The translations under genes were made by a program, and so were the position numbers. The notes beneath the pieces were generated by a model. The model had not been told where the DNA came from. It did no database searches and was given only the letters and a program-made list of their open reading frames with translations. Below, piece by piece: positions 33,041 to 41,158 of a DNA stretch of 64,000 nt. The first letter of the stretch is position 1. Every line of letters begins with the position of its first letter. This DNA is from Vibrio sp. YMD68. Its GTDB lineage: Bacteria; Pseudomonadota; Gammaproteobacteria; Enterobacterales; Vibrionaceae. Location: assembly GCF_029958905.1 (NCBI RefSeq), contig NZ_CP124614.1, positions 1,302,001 to 1,366,000 on the forward strand, in the 5' to 3' direction.

Positions 33041-33439
33041 ATGGCAGAACAATCGGCAAACTATGCCCAGTGGGGCGGCTTTGGTGACTTGGTGTTTAAA
33101 GGTCGCTTCACACCCAACAAAATCAGTGACTCGCGCACCTTTAAGATCAACAAACAAGATCTGGTTAACGGTTATCCCATGCACCAGAACATGGGCGAAG
33201 ATGAGCACACCGCATCATTGGAGCTGACCTTCAACAACCACTTTGTGGACATTACCAAGATGACCAAGCAACTCGAGCAGATGGGTGAAAACGGAGTGCC
33301 ACGCGCTTTGGTGGTGGGTTCAACCGTGCACGGTCAGTTCAGCATTCGCAAGATTAGCCGCACAAATATCCAAACACTGCCAAGTGGCGTGGTGACCAGC
33401 GTGGACTATCAACTGGATATTGTGGAAGTACGTGCATGA
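33041..33439 (+). CDS. Tail protein U
   Basis: Encodes 132 residues like P2 gpU: WGGFGDLVFKGRFTPNKISD, then HTASLELTFNNHFVD and SGVVTSVDYQLDIVEVRA. It acts in tail terminus or baseplate assembly. Its position before gpX and gpD matches P2-type tails. It has a good ribosome site (GAGGAACAATAAC) and overlaps gpX by 4 bp. Confidence 0.7.
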   Translation: MAEQSANYAQWGGFGDLVFKGRFTPNKISDSRTFKINKQDLVNGYPMHQNMGEDEHTASLELTFNNHFVDITKMTKQLEQMGENGVPRALVVGSTVHGQFSIRKISRTNIQTLPSGVVTSVDYQLDIVEVRA

Positions 33440-33654
33440 ACACCTTAATTGCTCGTCAAGGCGAGCGCTGGGAGCAGCTTTGTTATCGCGCCTATAGCGC
33501 CACCAATCAAGCACTCGTCGGTGCGCTTTTTGATGCTAACCGTGAACTGACCCGAGCCATGACCACCTTTACTTTCAGCGGAGGAGAAACTGTCAACATC
33601 CCTGCGGTGAAAGTGGTGAACACCGTCAACGTGGAGAAAGCGCCATGGACATAA
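33436..33654 (+). CDS. Tail protein X
   Basis: Encodes 72 residues. The short LysM-like gpX pattern is ARQGERWEQLCYRAYSATNQ. It is located between gpU and gpD, as in P2, and overlaps gpD by 10 bp. Confidence 0.75.
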   Translation: MNTLIARQGERWEQLCYRAYSATNQALVGALFDANRELTRAMTTFTFSGGETVNIPAVKVVNTVNVEKAPWT

Positions 33655-34676
33655 CCGCAACAGGGCTTATTCGTCCATTCGCTATTTTGCATTGGGCGGG
33701 AAAGGATGTGACCGCAGAGCTTAGCCGCTATGTGAAGTCAATGACCTATACCGATGTGATGGAGAGTAAGCAAACGGGCACCGATACTTTGTCTTTGACG
33801 CTGTTTAACAAAGACCGACGCTTTTGTGATGCGTGGTATCCAACCAAAGGCAACACCTTAAAGCCTGGTATCGGTTGGCTAGATGAGCAAGGTCAGCGTC
33901 ATGAATGGCTGTGGGGCGAGTTCAGTATTGATGAAGTGTCGTTCAAGATTGGCCCTGATGATGTGATGGTCGGTGCGAACGCCAAGCCGCCAACTGCTGA
34001 GCGTGGCTTTATTGATAACCAGCAATGTCTGGTACAAGAGAACGTGACCTTCGAGCGCGTCGCTCAGTCCTGGGCAAAAGACAGTGGCTTGTCGTTTATC
34101 AAAGCGCCAAATACGCCGGACTTTCGTTTTTACCGCATTGAACAGCGTGATGAAAGTACGCCCGCGTTCTTAACCAGACTGTCAGAGCAAACCAGTGTGC
34201 CGATGGCCATCAAGGGCAAAAACCTTGTTATGGGCAGTTTTGAATCCGATGTAATTCAAATCGACACCTTCAACCGCAGCATTCTGACCTCTCTTAAACT
34301 GCCTGACAGCGCCCGTTCTAAATATGTAGCAGTGGAAGTCGAAGGATACGATCAACAGTCAAACAAACTCTTCAGCTACCGAGCTGGTGATGCCACCGCT
34401 AAAGGTGACAGAGTGAAGAGACTTCGCAATATCGACAACGTGAAATCCATGGCCGATGCCAGAGCGTATGCCGAGTCCTATTTACAGAACGGTGAAGACG
34501 GTAAGCAAGGCGCGAAGGGGCGCATGTCGGTGGTGAATACCATGCTGACCACTGCGCACCTGATTGAATTTTTAAACCTTGGCAAAGTGCCAAACCGTTG
34601 GAAACCGACCACGGTCACCACTTCCATCAGTGGTCGTTCATGGACGGCCAGCGCACAACTATCAAGAGCAAGCTGA
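33645..34676 (+). CDS. Baseplate hub protein D (late control D family)
   Basis: Encodes 343 residues resembling P2 gpD: RPFAILHWAGKDVTAELSRY, TGTDTLSLTLFNKDRRF, ESTPAFLTRLSEQTSVPMAIKG and LKLPDSARSKYVAVEVEGYD. It forms the hub on which the gpV spike sits. It ends 1 bp before the gpJ start. Confidence 0.83.
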   Translation: MDITATGLIRPFAILHWAGKDVTAELSRYVKSMTYTDVMESKQTGTDTLSLTLFNKDRRFCDAWYPTKGNTLKPGIGWLDEQGQRHEWLWGEFSIDEVSFKIGPDDVMVGANAKPPTAERGFIDNQQCLVQENVTFERVAQSWAKDSGLSFIKAPNTPDFRFYRIEQRDESTPAFLTRLSEQTSVPMAIKGKNLVMGSFESDVIQIDTFNRSILTSLKLPDSARSKYVAVEVEGYDQQSNKLFSYRAGDATAKGDRVKRLRNIDNVKSMADARAYAESYLQNGEDGKQGAKGRMSVVNTMLTTAHLIEFLNLGKVPNRWKPTTVTTSISGRSWTASAQLSRAS

Positions 34677-34677
34677 T

Positions 34678-35844
34678 ATGACAAACCGATTTCCGAACAT
34701 TCCAGAGCCGAAGCTGGTCGAGGTGAATTATGATGCCGACCTTGTCAGCCTCAAGCAGCGTTACCAAGTCGGCACAGGACACTATCCTGGCATCAACGAT
34801 CCAGAAACCTTCCACCTTGAGCAGATTGCCTACGAGAAGAACGAACTCAAAGCGCTGATTAACTACGAAAGTAAGCAAAACCTTCTCTCGTTCGCTGACA
34901 AGGAGCGCTTAGACAACATCGGTCTACTGACCGAAACCGGGCGCCTGCCCGCGTCAAAGGCCCGTACGGTAATGGTCTTTACCTTTACCCCTCATACTGG
35001 CTTTGTCATTGCGAAAGGCTATCAAGTGATTGCCGTGGATAACCAAACCCTGTTTGAAACATTGGAAGAGGTGGTGGTCAGTGCTGGCACGCAAAGCATC
35101 AATGCCAACGTCGAGTGCATCGACGCTGGTCTTCAGGGGAATGGCTTCTTAGCCGGACAAATCAATCAAGCCGTTGCGCCATTGGATGCGCTTGAGAGTG
35201 TGACCAATACCGAAACGACACAAGGCGGCTCTGAGATTGAGGATGATGATGATTTTGCCTATCGAATCTATATTTCGCCGTCAAAGTTCAGTGTGGCAGG
35301 GCCTTATGAAGCGTATGAGTACTTTGCTCGTTCAAGCAGCTCGTCCATTAAAAACGTGTCGGTATGGACACCCTCACCGAATGAAATTGAGATAAGTGCG
35401 ATTTTGCAAGACGGTTCGCTCCCCAACCAAGCCATCAAGGATTTGATTAAGTCAGAGTGCTCAGGAGACAAGCGTGTGCCGATGGGGGATTTGGTGCGCG
35501 TGGTGGATGCAACGGATGTCACGGCAACAGCGAGCTTTCACCTGCAGATATTCAGTGACTACGCCTCATTAGCTGAGTCCATTCAAATGACGGCAAAAAC
35601 TAACATTGAATCCGTCATTAATACGTGGAAGACGCAGCACGGACGCGACATTGTACCTGCGGCCTTAACGTCGCTGGCTCAACGTATAGAAGGGGTGTAT
35701 CTCGCGAAAGGGGCGCTAACCGATAGCGATGGCCAAGTGATTGCTGACACGAAACCGGTGACTCAAAAACAAAGGCCGCTTATCACCCTCACGGCCGTCA
35801 CCTTTGAAGTTATCACTGAAAGCAGTCAACAAACCTTTGAATAA
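34678..35844 (+). CDS. Baseplate wedge protein J
   Basis: Encodes 388 residues from ATG at 34678, directly after the gpD stop; the frame stays open upstream inside gpD. The gpJ signatures are clear: ELKALINYESKQNLLSFA, LDNIGLLTETGRLPASKARTV, GGSEIEDDDDFAYRIYISP and FSVAGPYEAYEYFARSSSSS. Gp6/gpJ-family proteins form the wedge ring of the baseplate. In P2 the order is V-W-J-I, but here V and W are on the opposite strand and I is 20 kb away. Confidence 0.87.
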   Translation: MTNRFPNIPEPKLVEVNYDADLVSLKQRYQVGTGHYPGINDPETFHLEQIAYEKNELKALINYESKQNLLSFADKERLDNIGLLTETGRLPASKARTVMVFTFTPHTGFVIAKGYQVIAVDNQTLFETLEEVVVSAGTQSINANVECIDAGLQGNGFLAGQINQAVAPLDALESVTNTETTQGGSEIEDDDDFAYRIYISPSKFSVAGPYEAYEYFARSSSSSIKNVSVWTPSPNEIEISAILQDGSLPNQAIKDLIKSECSGDKRVPMGDLVRVVDATDVTATASFHLQIFSDYASLAESIQMTAKTNIESVINTWKTQHGRDIVPAALTSLAQRIEGVYLAKGALTDSDGQVIADTKPVTQKQRPLITLTAVTFEVITESSQQTFE

Positions 35845-35868
35845 CAACAATAAGAGAGAAGAAAGCCA

Positions 35869-36129
35869 ATGAGTGAAACGGGAATGAAAGCCATATTGAT
35901 GTCCCTCACGGACTTAGCGGGTCTAAAGAAAGTCGGTACGTCCGTGATGGCCACGGTTGTGAGCTTTGGCGTTAATGATATTGCGCAACTCGTTGCTATC
36001 ACGGTGGGCATTGTGTCGGGTTGTATGGCCATTCGCTATTATGCGGTGGCGACTCAACTCAATAAAGCCAAACTGGCTCGCTTACAAACCGGTGATGACA
36101 GCGTGATGGAGTCGGAGGAAACCTCATGA
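35869..36129 (+). CDS. Putative holin
   Basis: Encodes 86 residues with two hydrophobic segments (VGTSVMATVVSFGVNDIAQL and LVAITVGIVSGCMAIRYYAV), a short charged C-terminus and a position directly before the endolysin, overlapping it by 4 bp. These are the usual features of a small holin that times lysis. Sequence families of holins are diverse, so the call is contextual. Confidence 0.7.
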   Translation: MSETGMKAILMSLTDLAGLKKVGTSVMATVVSFGVNDIAQLVAITVGIVSGCMAIRYYAVATQLNKAKLARLQTGDDSVMESEETS

Positions 36130-36665
36130 GCCTGAAAATGAAAGCAACGAAAGCCTTGGTGTGCTCCATCACTGCCGTATTGGCCATCGTGTTTAACATC
36201 GATGACGTATTGAGTGTCAGTGAACCTGGCCTGCGTCATATTGCGAATGAAGAAGGTTGCCGCGCTCAAGCCTATCAATGCAGCGCCAATACTTGGACTC
36301 TCGGTCTTGGGCATACTCAAGGGGTAAAGCAAGGTGACACGGCAACGAATGATCAAATCGCCCACGACTTTATTAAGGATGTGGCCAGTGCTGAGAGCGT
36401 GGTGAAAAAACATCTCACACAAACGCCTAGCCAAGCGGAATATGACATGATGGTGAGTTTTGTGTTCAACCTCGGTGCGGGCAATTTTGCTCGTTCGACC
36501 TTGCTCGAGAAATTTAATCAAGGAGACCATCGCGGAGCCTGCTTGCAATATCCGCGTTGGGTCTATGTTAATAAGAAAGACTGCCGCATAAAAGGCAGTG
36601 GCTGCGAAGGTATTCCCAAACGGCGAGATAAAGAGATGAAGATTTGTTTGAATGGATGGCAGTAA
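36126..36665 (+). CDS. Endolysin, GH24 (T4/P21-type) lysozyme with SAR-like N-terminus
   Basis: Encodes 179 residues. The N-terminus (ALVCSITAVLAIVFNI) is a weakly hydrophobic signal-anchor of the SAR type, which would allow Sec export and later release into the periplasm. The muramidase core has E43 in NEEGCRAQAYQCSANTWTLG. By alignment with T4 lysozyme E11-D20-T26, the Asp position is Cys52 and the Thr is Thr58. The C-terminal LQYPRWVYVNKKDCRIKG is typical of phage lysozymes. Confidence 0.87.
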   Translation: MSLKMKATKALVCSITAVLAIVFNIDDVLSVSEPGLRHIANEEGCRAQAYQCSANTWTLGLGHTQGVKQGDTATNDQIAHDFIKDVASAESVVKKHLTQTPSQAEYDMMVSFVFNLGAGNFARSTLLEKFNQGDHRGACLQYPRWVYVNKKDCRIKGSGCEGIPKRRDKEMKICLNGWQ

Positions 36666-36666
36666 C

Positions 36667-37029
36667 ATGGGCGTTCTAGGCCAGCTCAAACGCACGGCTT
36701 TTTGGTTAGGCGGCGCCATACTCATCGTGAGCTTACTGGTCAACTATAAGCTCTTCCACTACACCAGTGAGCTAAAGGCCAGTAACCAAATGCTAGGCGA
36801 GACCATTACCAGTCAGGAAACCACTAATCATTTACTGGCTGAGCGCATCACCAGATTAACCACCCAAAGGCGTGAAGCGCAGAAAATCGCGGATGAGACG
36901 TCGACTCGAGAGCGCCATGCTCGACATCAGCTAAAAACACGAGTCGAACAATTAAAAAAGGAACTTGAACATGAAATATGCAGCGCTGAGCCTATCGCTT
37001 ATCCTGTTGGCTGGGTGTCAGGATACTAG
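36667..37029 (+). CDS. Rz-like inner-membrane spanin subunit
   Basis: Encodes 120 residues. An N-terminal membrane anchor (AFWLGGAILIVSLLVNYKLF) is followed by a long coiled coil in the periplasm. The start is uncertain: ATG at 36652 would overlap the endolysin by 14 bp, and neither has a strong ribosome site. The outer-membrane partner gene begins inside its 3' end in another frame. The pair would fuse inner and outer membranes at the last step of lysis. Confidence 0.7.
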   Translation: MGVLGQLKRTAFWLGGAILIVSLLVNYKLFHYTSELKASNQMLGETITSQETTNHLLAERITRLTTQRREAQKIADETSTRERHARHQLKTRVEQLKKELEHEICSAEPIAYPVGWVSGY

Positions 37030-37303
37030 GATTGTCACTCAATATGAATACCAGGACATTATCCAAACGCCACCAGTGGGTGACTTGGTGGAGTGTGAGC
37101 AGCCGTTTGACCAAAAGCCGCTGACTTATGGCGAAGCGGCCAGCCGTGATGCTGTCTGGCTTACGTACTTTCGATTGTGCGCCTGTAAGATAGAGCGCAA
37201 TCGAACATTCTACGGTTACACCAATAAAAATGACGCTTGCTCCAAACTGGATGCAAGCGCCATTCAAACTCTCCAATCACTGCCCACTACCCAAATAAAC
37301 TGA
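36971..37303 (+). CDS. Rz1-like outer-membrane spanin lipoprotein
   Basis: Encodes 110 residues from ATG at 36971 after AAAAAGGAAC. The lipobox LLAGC is preceded by a short signal peptide (MKYAALSLSLILLAGC). It overlaps the Rz-like gene by 59 bp in a different frame, the hallmark of embedded or overlapping spanin pairs. It is longer and less proline-rich than lambda Rz1, and has five or more Cys residues in the mature part. Its 3' end overlaps the converging early gene by 17 bp. Confidence 0.75.
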   Translation: MKYAALSLSLILLAGCQDTRIVTQYEYQDIIQTPPVGDLVECEQPFDQKPLTYGEAASRDAVWLTYFRLCACKIERNRTFYGYTNKNDACSKLDASAIQTLQSLPTTQIN

Positions 37304-37475
37304 GCTGCTCCTCTGGTTTGCCATTGGCGGTTTCACCTTTGTCCTTTACGAACACAAACCAGGTTTGCAATTTGGAGGCAAAGAAATAGCCATCTCGCAC
37401 GTGGTTGCGCTGAGTGCGAGTACAGCTATTAAATACTTCATAGGCTGGAAGCATACGGATCGGTTTCGATGGCAT
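37287..37475 (-). CDS. Small phage protein at the end of the early region
   Basis: Encodes 62 residues from ATG at 37475, preceded by GGAGAAGGAG. The frame overlaps the upstream small gene by 38 bp. MPSKPIRMLPAYEVFNSCTR is followed by a basic stretch with RTQRNHVRDGYFFASK. It is at the end of the leftward early operon, where Mu has its Mor regulator, but no Mor-family signature is seen. Confidence 0.45.
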   Translation of the reverse strand: MPSKPIRMLPAYEVFNSCTRTQRNHVRDGYFFASKLQTWFVFVKDKGETANGKPEEQLSLFG

Positions 37476-37713
37476 GATAATTACTCCTTCTCCATAGGTA
37501 CTCGGCCAGCTCTTTAGGGGTGTACCAGTTACGAATACCCAAATCACTTTTGATGATCGCTTTATCAATGGGATTGAGCGCGGCTTGAAACTCGCTTGCC
37601 GCGATGCGGTTGTCTGGATACATCTCCAGCAAGAGCGCTTCGAGCTCTTCTTGGGTCCGAGGGTTTAACACCTCATAGCGAGGCTCAGCCCGAAACTTTA
37701 CTCGTCTCGACAT
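37438..37713 (-). CDS. Small phage protein of unknown function
   Basis: Encodes 91 residues (MSRRVKFRAEPRYEVLNPRT onward, with WYTPKELAEYLWRRS). It has a clear ribosome site (GGGAGGCATC) and a 16-bp overlap with gemA. The Arg-rich N-terminus and the YTPKELAEYL motif suggest a small DNA-binding or regulatory protein, but no family is recognised. Confidence 0.5.
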   Translation of the reverse strand: MSRRVKFRAEPRYEVLNPRTQEELEALLLEMYPDNRIAASEFQAALNPIDKAIIKSDLGIRNWYTPKELAEYLWRRSNYHAIETDPYASSL

Positions 37714-38147
37714 GATGCCTCCCAGCGTTCCAGTCCCACAATCACAGCACGTATCGTGTCACGAGTGAGCCAACGAGCGCGTTCGACTTTTACCGTACGC
37801 TTCACAAAGCTATCTAATGCGGGGTCATCCAGCCCTTGCCAGCCCATAGATTTAGCCAATGCCGCTAGCTTCGCCCATTGTAAGTTGGATGGCTGGCGAG
37901 ACGAACTGCCTCCTAGGCGCTTTTTAAACTTGGTTGAGTCCTCTAAGTAGCCTTGGCGCTTTAATTCCGCGACCAACTCTCGCAACGTATCATCACTCAA
38001 GTCTTTGCAGCTTGTCTGCCCCGTTTGAATGCCTAGGTAGTTGCGATACTCATCGTCTTCATAAAACCCCATGCGGTCATTCAACAGCGCTTTAACACCT
38101 TTATGCACCAAACCGTAGTAAGCATGACGATTTATCTTCATTTTCAT
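37698..38147 (-). CDS. GemA-like regulatory protein (Mu gp16 family, DUF1018)
   Basis: Encodes 149 residues. The gp16/GemA pattern includes YYGLVHKGVKALLNDRMGFY, SCKDLSDDTLRELVAELKRQG, NLQWAKLAALAKSMGW and RWLTRDTIRAVIVGLERWEA. In Mu, GemA modulates host gene expression. It has a strong ribosome site (GAGGAGGCGTT), and its position at the end of the early operon matches Mu. Confidence 0.82.
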   Translation of the reverse strand: MKMKINRHAYYGLVHKGVKALLNDRMGFYEDDEYRNYLGIQTGQTSCKDLSDDTLRELVAELKRQGYLEDSTKFKKRLGGSSSRQPSNLQWAKLAALAKSMGWQGLDDPALDSFVKRTVKVERARWLTRDTIRAVIVGLERWEASCRDE

Positions 38148-38425
38148 AACGCCTCCTCAATGGGTAAGGTGAAAGGTTTGCCGAGCCAACTCTTGTTAGC
38201 GACACGAAGCAGTAGCGCCGCAAAGAACTCGGATTTTTCTTTGGTGGAAAAGCCTGCGTCTTGGCGCAGCGTATCAAATAGAACCGCACTGTCGGCATCG
38301 AGAATGAACTTACGCTCGACTCGACCTAATGCCTTGCTGCGCATACGACTATCGCGGGTTCTATCGGCTTGAGATTTGGGGTTATCGACTTTAGGACGCC
38401 CGATACGAGCGGAAGAAATGACCAT
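38144..38425 (-). CDS. Small basic phage protein
   Basis: Encodes 93 residues. The first half is very basic (SQADRTRDSRMRSKALGRVER) and the second half helical (ADSAVLFDTLRQDAGFSTKE). It overlaps gemA by 4 bp, so it is translated with it. It may bind nucleic acid. It starts about 90 bp downstream of the terminator that closes the 38.5-41.1 kb cassette, so gemA transcription needs either readthrough or a promoter in that gap. Confidence 0.5.
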   Translation of the reverse strand: MVISSARIGRPKVDNPKSQADRTRDSRMRSKALGRVERKFILDADSAVLFDTLRQDAGFSTKEKSEFFAALLLRVANKSWLGKPFTLPIEEAL

Positions 38426-38509
38426 AAACGTTACTCACTCACAATAAGTTATTGTTCATAGTTTATGCATCTAGAAGCGTTTGTAAGAAAAACTTGAGAA
38501 TAGATAAAA

Positions 38510-38530
38510 GAAAACCGCCCGAAGGCGGTT
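38510..38530 (-). terminator. Terminator closing the accessory cassette
   Basis: On the minus strand, AACCGCC-TTCG-GGCGGTT is followed by TTCTTTT, directly after the stop of the membrane-protein gene. The TTCG tetraloop adds stability. Confidence 0.85.
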
Positions 38531-38532
38531 AA

Positions 38533-39987
38533 CTATAAATTAAAGTACCACAATACCCCTTCGATATAAAAAGCAGCTATTGCAATAGTACCCTGCACCC
38601 CAGTCACGATGGCTAATGAAGCGTAATAAAAATACTTAGACCACCTGGTGTGAGAGTCAATTAAGTCTTGTACATCTTGGGTTGATATATGGTTATGAAG
38701 TTTTTTTGACCAACTATTAAGAGCTTGTTCTGCAACTTTGAGCTCAGAGCTAGCGTTGAGCCATCGAATAATAAAGCTAAAAATCAGATATAAAGCAATG
38801 ATTTTGAACAATATATGACTTTCTTTTGAATGTAGAAGCTCACCTAAAACGATCGCTTTTGACATTGTTCCGACAGTAAATACAAAAGCAATAGCCATGA
38901 GTGACTTGAGTAACTCTCCCGATAGAGACGCTGCTTTTTCTGCAAACTTATCCGTAACTGTTTTTATGTCAGAATAAATGTCTTTTAATTCTTTCCTATA
39001 GTCATCACTTCTTTTAGCAACAACATATTTATAGTTGTTTTTTGCTTGCTCCAAGCAACTGATTAAAGATCCTGAACTTATATTCAACAAACTATGGCCA
39101 TTGTATTCAAGGGTCAAACGGTCAATAAACAATTGAATTGGAACATCAGGATCTTCCATACTAAAGCACCACATCACAGACTGTTGTAGTGCATTTAACC
39201 AATCAATCGTAATGTTATTATTACCTACATTACAGATTGAGGCTTCTATGTGTTTAACCCCTTTAAAGTGAACCTTATCTACTGAGTAAAAAACATTACT
39301 CAATGAAACTAATAAGTGCTGAGCATAAGCTAAACGAAAAGGCAGTGCTATGTCCTGAGAATAATCTCCCCACGAGAGCTGGACACTCTTAGGGTCAAGT
39401 TGAATATTCTCTTTTGAAACTATATGAACTTGTTTCAGTAATTTTTCTTGTGATGGTAAAAGACTACCCGCCAACCAATCAGGTTCGTCAGTTCGATTAC
39501 CTATCACAGGTACGACAGCCAGTTGAGGACCACCAAAAGCATTTTCCAAACCACATACGTGAATGCGAGTGTTACGTGATTCAGTAAGAGCCCCTTGACT
39601 TAAAGGAGTAAGCAGACCTAGCTCCGATAGGTTTTTTTGAAACGCATCAATAGACGTAAATAAGTATTCATTAATATCACCACTTCCTGAAAAGTGGCTT
39701 TGCACTAAATCTTTCGTATCCACGGTTAATTTGTACTCAGCAGGGTAGCGTCCTTCTGCACAGAAGTCTGGATAATCAAGAATGCATACGCGTTCCGCGT
39801 CGACAAACAGAGTAATGAACTCCTTCAGAAAAGTAGCCTCTGAAATAGCAAGCTCTGCGATCGAATAGATGATTTCATAGGCATCATTAAAGGCCCCTTC
39901 AACATAGAACGAAGTTGTGTTCTCGCTCTTGTTTACGTGGCCTTCAATTTTATTTACTAGCTGACATAACTGATTAATAGATTGCAT
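38533..39987 (-). CDS. Membrane protein of unknown function, second gene of the accessory cassette
   Basis: Encodes 484 residues. Residues 1-340 are predicted soluble, with no family I recognise. A helical stretch (LKDIYSDIKTVTDKFAEKAA) leads into about three to four C-terminal membrane segments: LLKSLMAIAFVFTVGTMSKA, LFKIIALYLIFSFIIRWL and YYASLAIVTGVQGTIAIAAF. It overlaps the upstream NdpA-like gene by 14 bp. Base composition is visibly AT-richer than the phage backbone. A cytosolic sensor or effector domain plus a membrane domain recalls abortive-infection effectors, but this is only an analogy. Confidence 0.65.
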   Translation of the reverse strand: MQSINQLCQLVNKIEGHVNKSENTTSFYVEGAFNDAYEIIYSIAELAISEATFLKEFITLFVDAERVCILDYPDFCAEGRYPAEYKLTVDTKDLVQSHFSGSGDINEYLFTSIDAFQKNLSELGLLTPLSQGALTESRNTRIHVCGLENAFGGPQLAVVPVIGNRTDEPDWLAGSLLPSQEKLLKQVHIVSKENIQLDPKSVQLSWGDYSQDIALPFRLAYAQHLLVSLSNVFYSVDKVHFKGVKHIEASICNVGNNNITIDWLNALQQSVMWCFSMEDPDVPIQLFIDRLTLEYNGHSLLNISSGSLISCLEQAKNNYKYVVAKRSDDYRKELKDIYSDIKTVTDKFAEKAASLSGELLKSLMAIAFVFTVGTMSKAIVLGELLHSKESHILFKIIALYLIFSFIIRWLNASSELKVAEQALNSWSKKLHNHISTQDVQDLIDSHTRWSKYFYYASLAIVTGVQGTIAIAAFYIEGVLWYFNL

Positions 39988-41050
39988 CTACTTGGTTTGC
40001 CGTTATTACGATCTTAACGGTATCTCCTATCTGCTCTTGTATGATACCTGCTTTGTTCATATCACCTTCCCAAGTGATTGTTACATGCTTATTGGTTTGT
40101 AACTTGTTTTTCTTCTCAGATTTAGGAATACTTTGAGGTCTAGAGGTAAAAGACGCTCCACTTAAGTTTACTTCATCCATGTAATTATTGAAACTAACCT
40201 TTAAGTCATTGGTGCCTTGTTCATCATCGGAGATACAAACAATGTCTCTGATATCATCAAGAGCTACGACACGGTCATCATTAGCCTCCAAATAATTAAT
40301 AACACGGGCTTTTACATCAGATGGCGAAAGCCCTTCCTGTTTAGATGCCCATACTTTGGAGTGGCTAATAACGCTTCGAGTTAATGCCGAACTACTTTCT
40401 TTCAATTTTATGTTTAAAAAATTCTTAAAGTGCGTACCTAGAGCATCATCCGTATCTTGCTTTGATGATGACTTCCCTTGCTCGACAGCGATAACATCCC
40501 AGTTGAAAGAATCACCGACATCAATAACGGCACGCTTCTGAATTGCAGACTTATCTTCCACCAAAGACTCAGCGATTTCTTGAAAAGATACTTTCTTGGG
40601 GTTTTCTTGGTCTCTAATTTGTCTTAACACCGACTGATAATCTAATTTTAACAGCGCGATAAATCGTTTACGTTCAGTGTTCACTACCATGCTGAAACAA
40701 GTGACAACTACAATACCATTTGCCATACGCTTATCATGTTGAGCTTTGAAAGTGTGAGCTAATTTTTCACTACATACTACAAAGTTATCGTTACTTTTAT
40801 CATCTAGAATGCTTTGACAATTTAACGCAACATCACCATGCTCGCGGTCGACGAAGTCATACTTGGTCCCTCTTGAAGCTTCAGCTATCATATCTCTGAA
40901 AAAATACTTTTGAGAATTAGTCAAGACAACCTCGCTCAAGTAATCTACTTCTTCAGCTTCTTTGAGTAAAATATGATAAATGAAATTATGAATTTCGATG
41001 CTATCACGCATCGATTCATTGATAACTAATGGGCGTTGTGGAGCGGCCAT
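39974..41050 (-). CDS. NdpA/YejK-like nucleoid-associated protein, first gene of the accessory cassette
   Basis: Encodes 358 residues. The order of features resembles the 37-kDa nucleoid-associated family. It has an N-terminal IHNFIYHILLKEAEEVDYLS, a central FIALLKLDYQSVLRQI, then IQKRAVIDVG and FKNFLNIKLKESSSALTRSV, and a C-terminal strand pair KHVTITWEGDMNKAGIIQEQ. NdpA proteins bind nucleoid DNA. The start has a strong AAGGAGG site. A terminator lies just upstream, so the gene needs its own promoter in 41051-41110. Family assignment is from pattern recall and moderately sure. Confidence 0.6.
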   Translation of the reverse strand: MAAPQRPLVINESMRDSIEIHNFIYHILLKEAEEVDYLSEVVLTNSQKYFFRDMIAEASRGTKYDFVDREHGDVALNCQSILDDKSNDNFVVCSEKLAHTFKAQHDKRMANGIVVVTCFSMVVNTERKRFIALLKLDYQSVLRQIRDQENPKKVSFQEIAESLVEDKSAIQKRAVIDVGDSFNWDVIAVEQGKSSSKQDTDDALGTHFKNFLNIKLKESSSALTRSVISHSKVWASKQEGLSPSDVKARVINYLEANDDRVVALDDIRDIVCISDDEQGTNDLKVSFNNYMDEVNLSGASFTSRPQSIPKSEKKNKLQTNKHVTITWEGDMNKAGIIQEQIGDTVKIVITANQVDAIY

Positions 41051-41110
41051 TTGGCCTCCTTGTGTTAAATTTAAGACAATCGCACACTACTATGAATCTT
41101 GATTAATAAC

Positions 41111-41138
41111 AAAAAGCCCACCAATAAAAGGTGGGCTA
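41111..41138 (-). terminator. Terminator upstream of the accessory cassette
   Basis: On the minus strand, AGCCCACC-TTTTATT-GGTGGGCT is followed by TTTTTGTTATT. It ends the early-gene transcript after the DUF2786 gene and separates the cassette from it. Confidence 0.88.
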
Positions 41139-41158
41139 GTTAACAAAAATTAAGCGCG

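Noticed and set aside
37287..37713. Mor/C-type activator at the end of the early operon
   Set aside because: The two small proteins there are shorter than Mor and show no Mor-family sequence, so no name was given.
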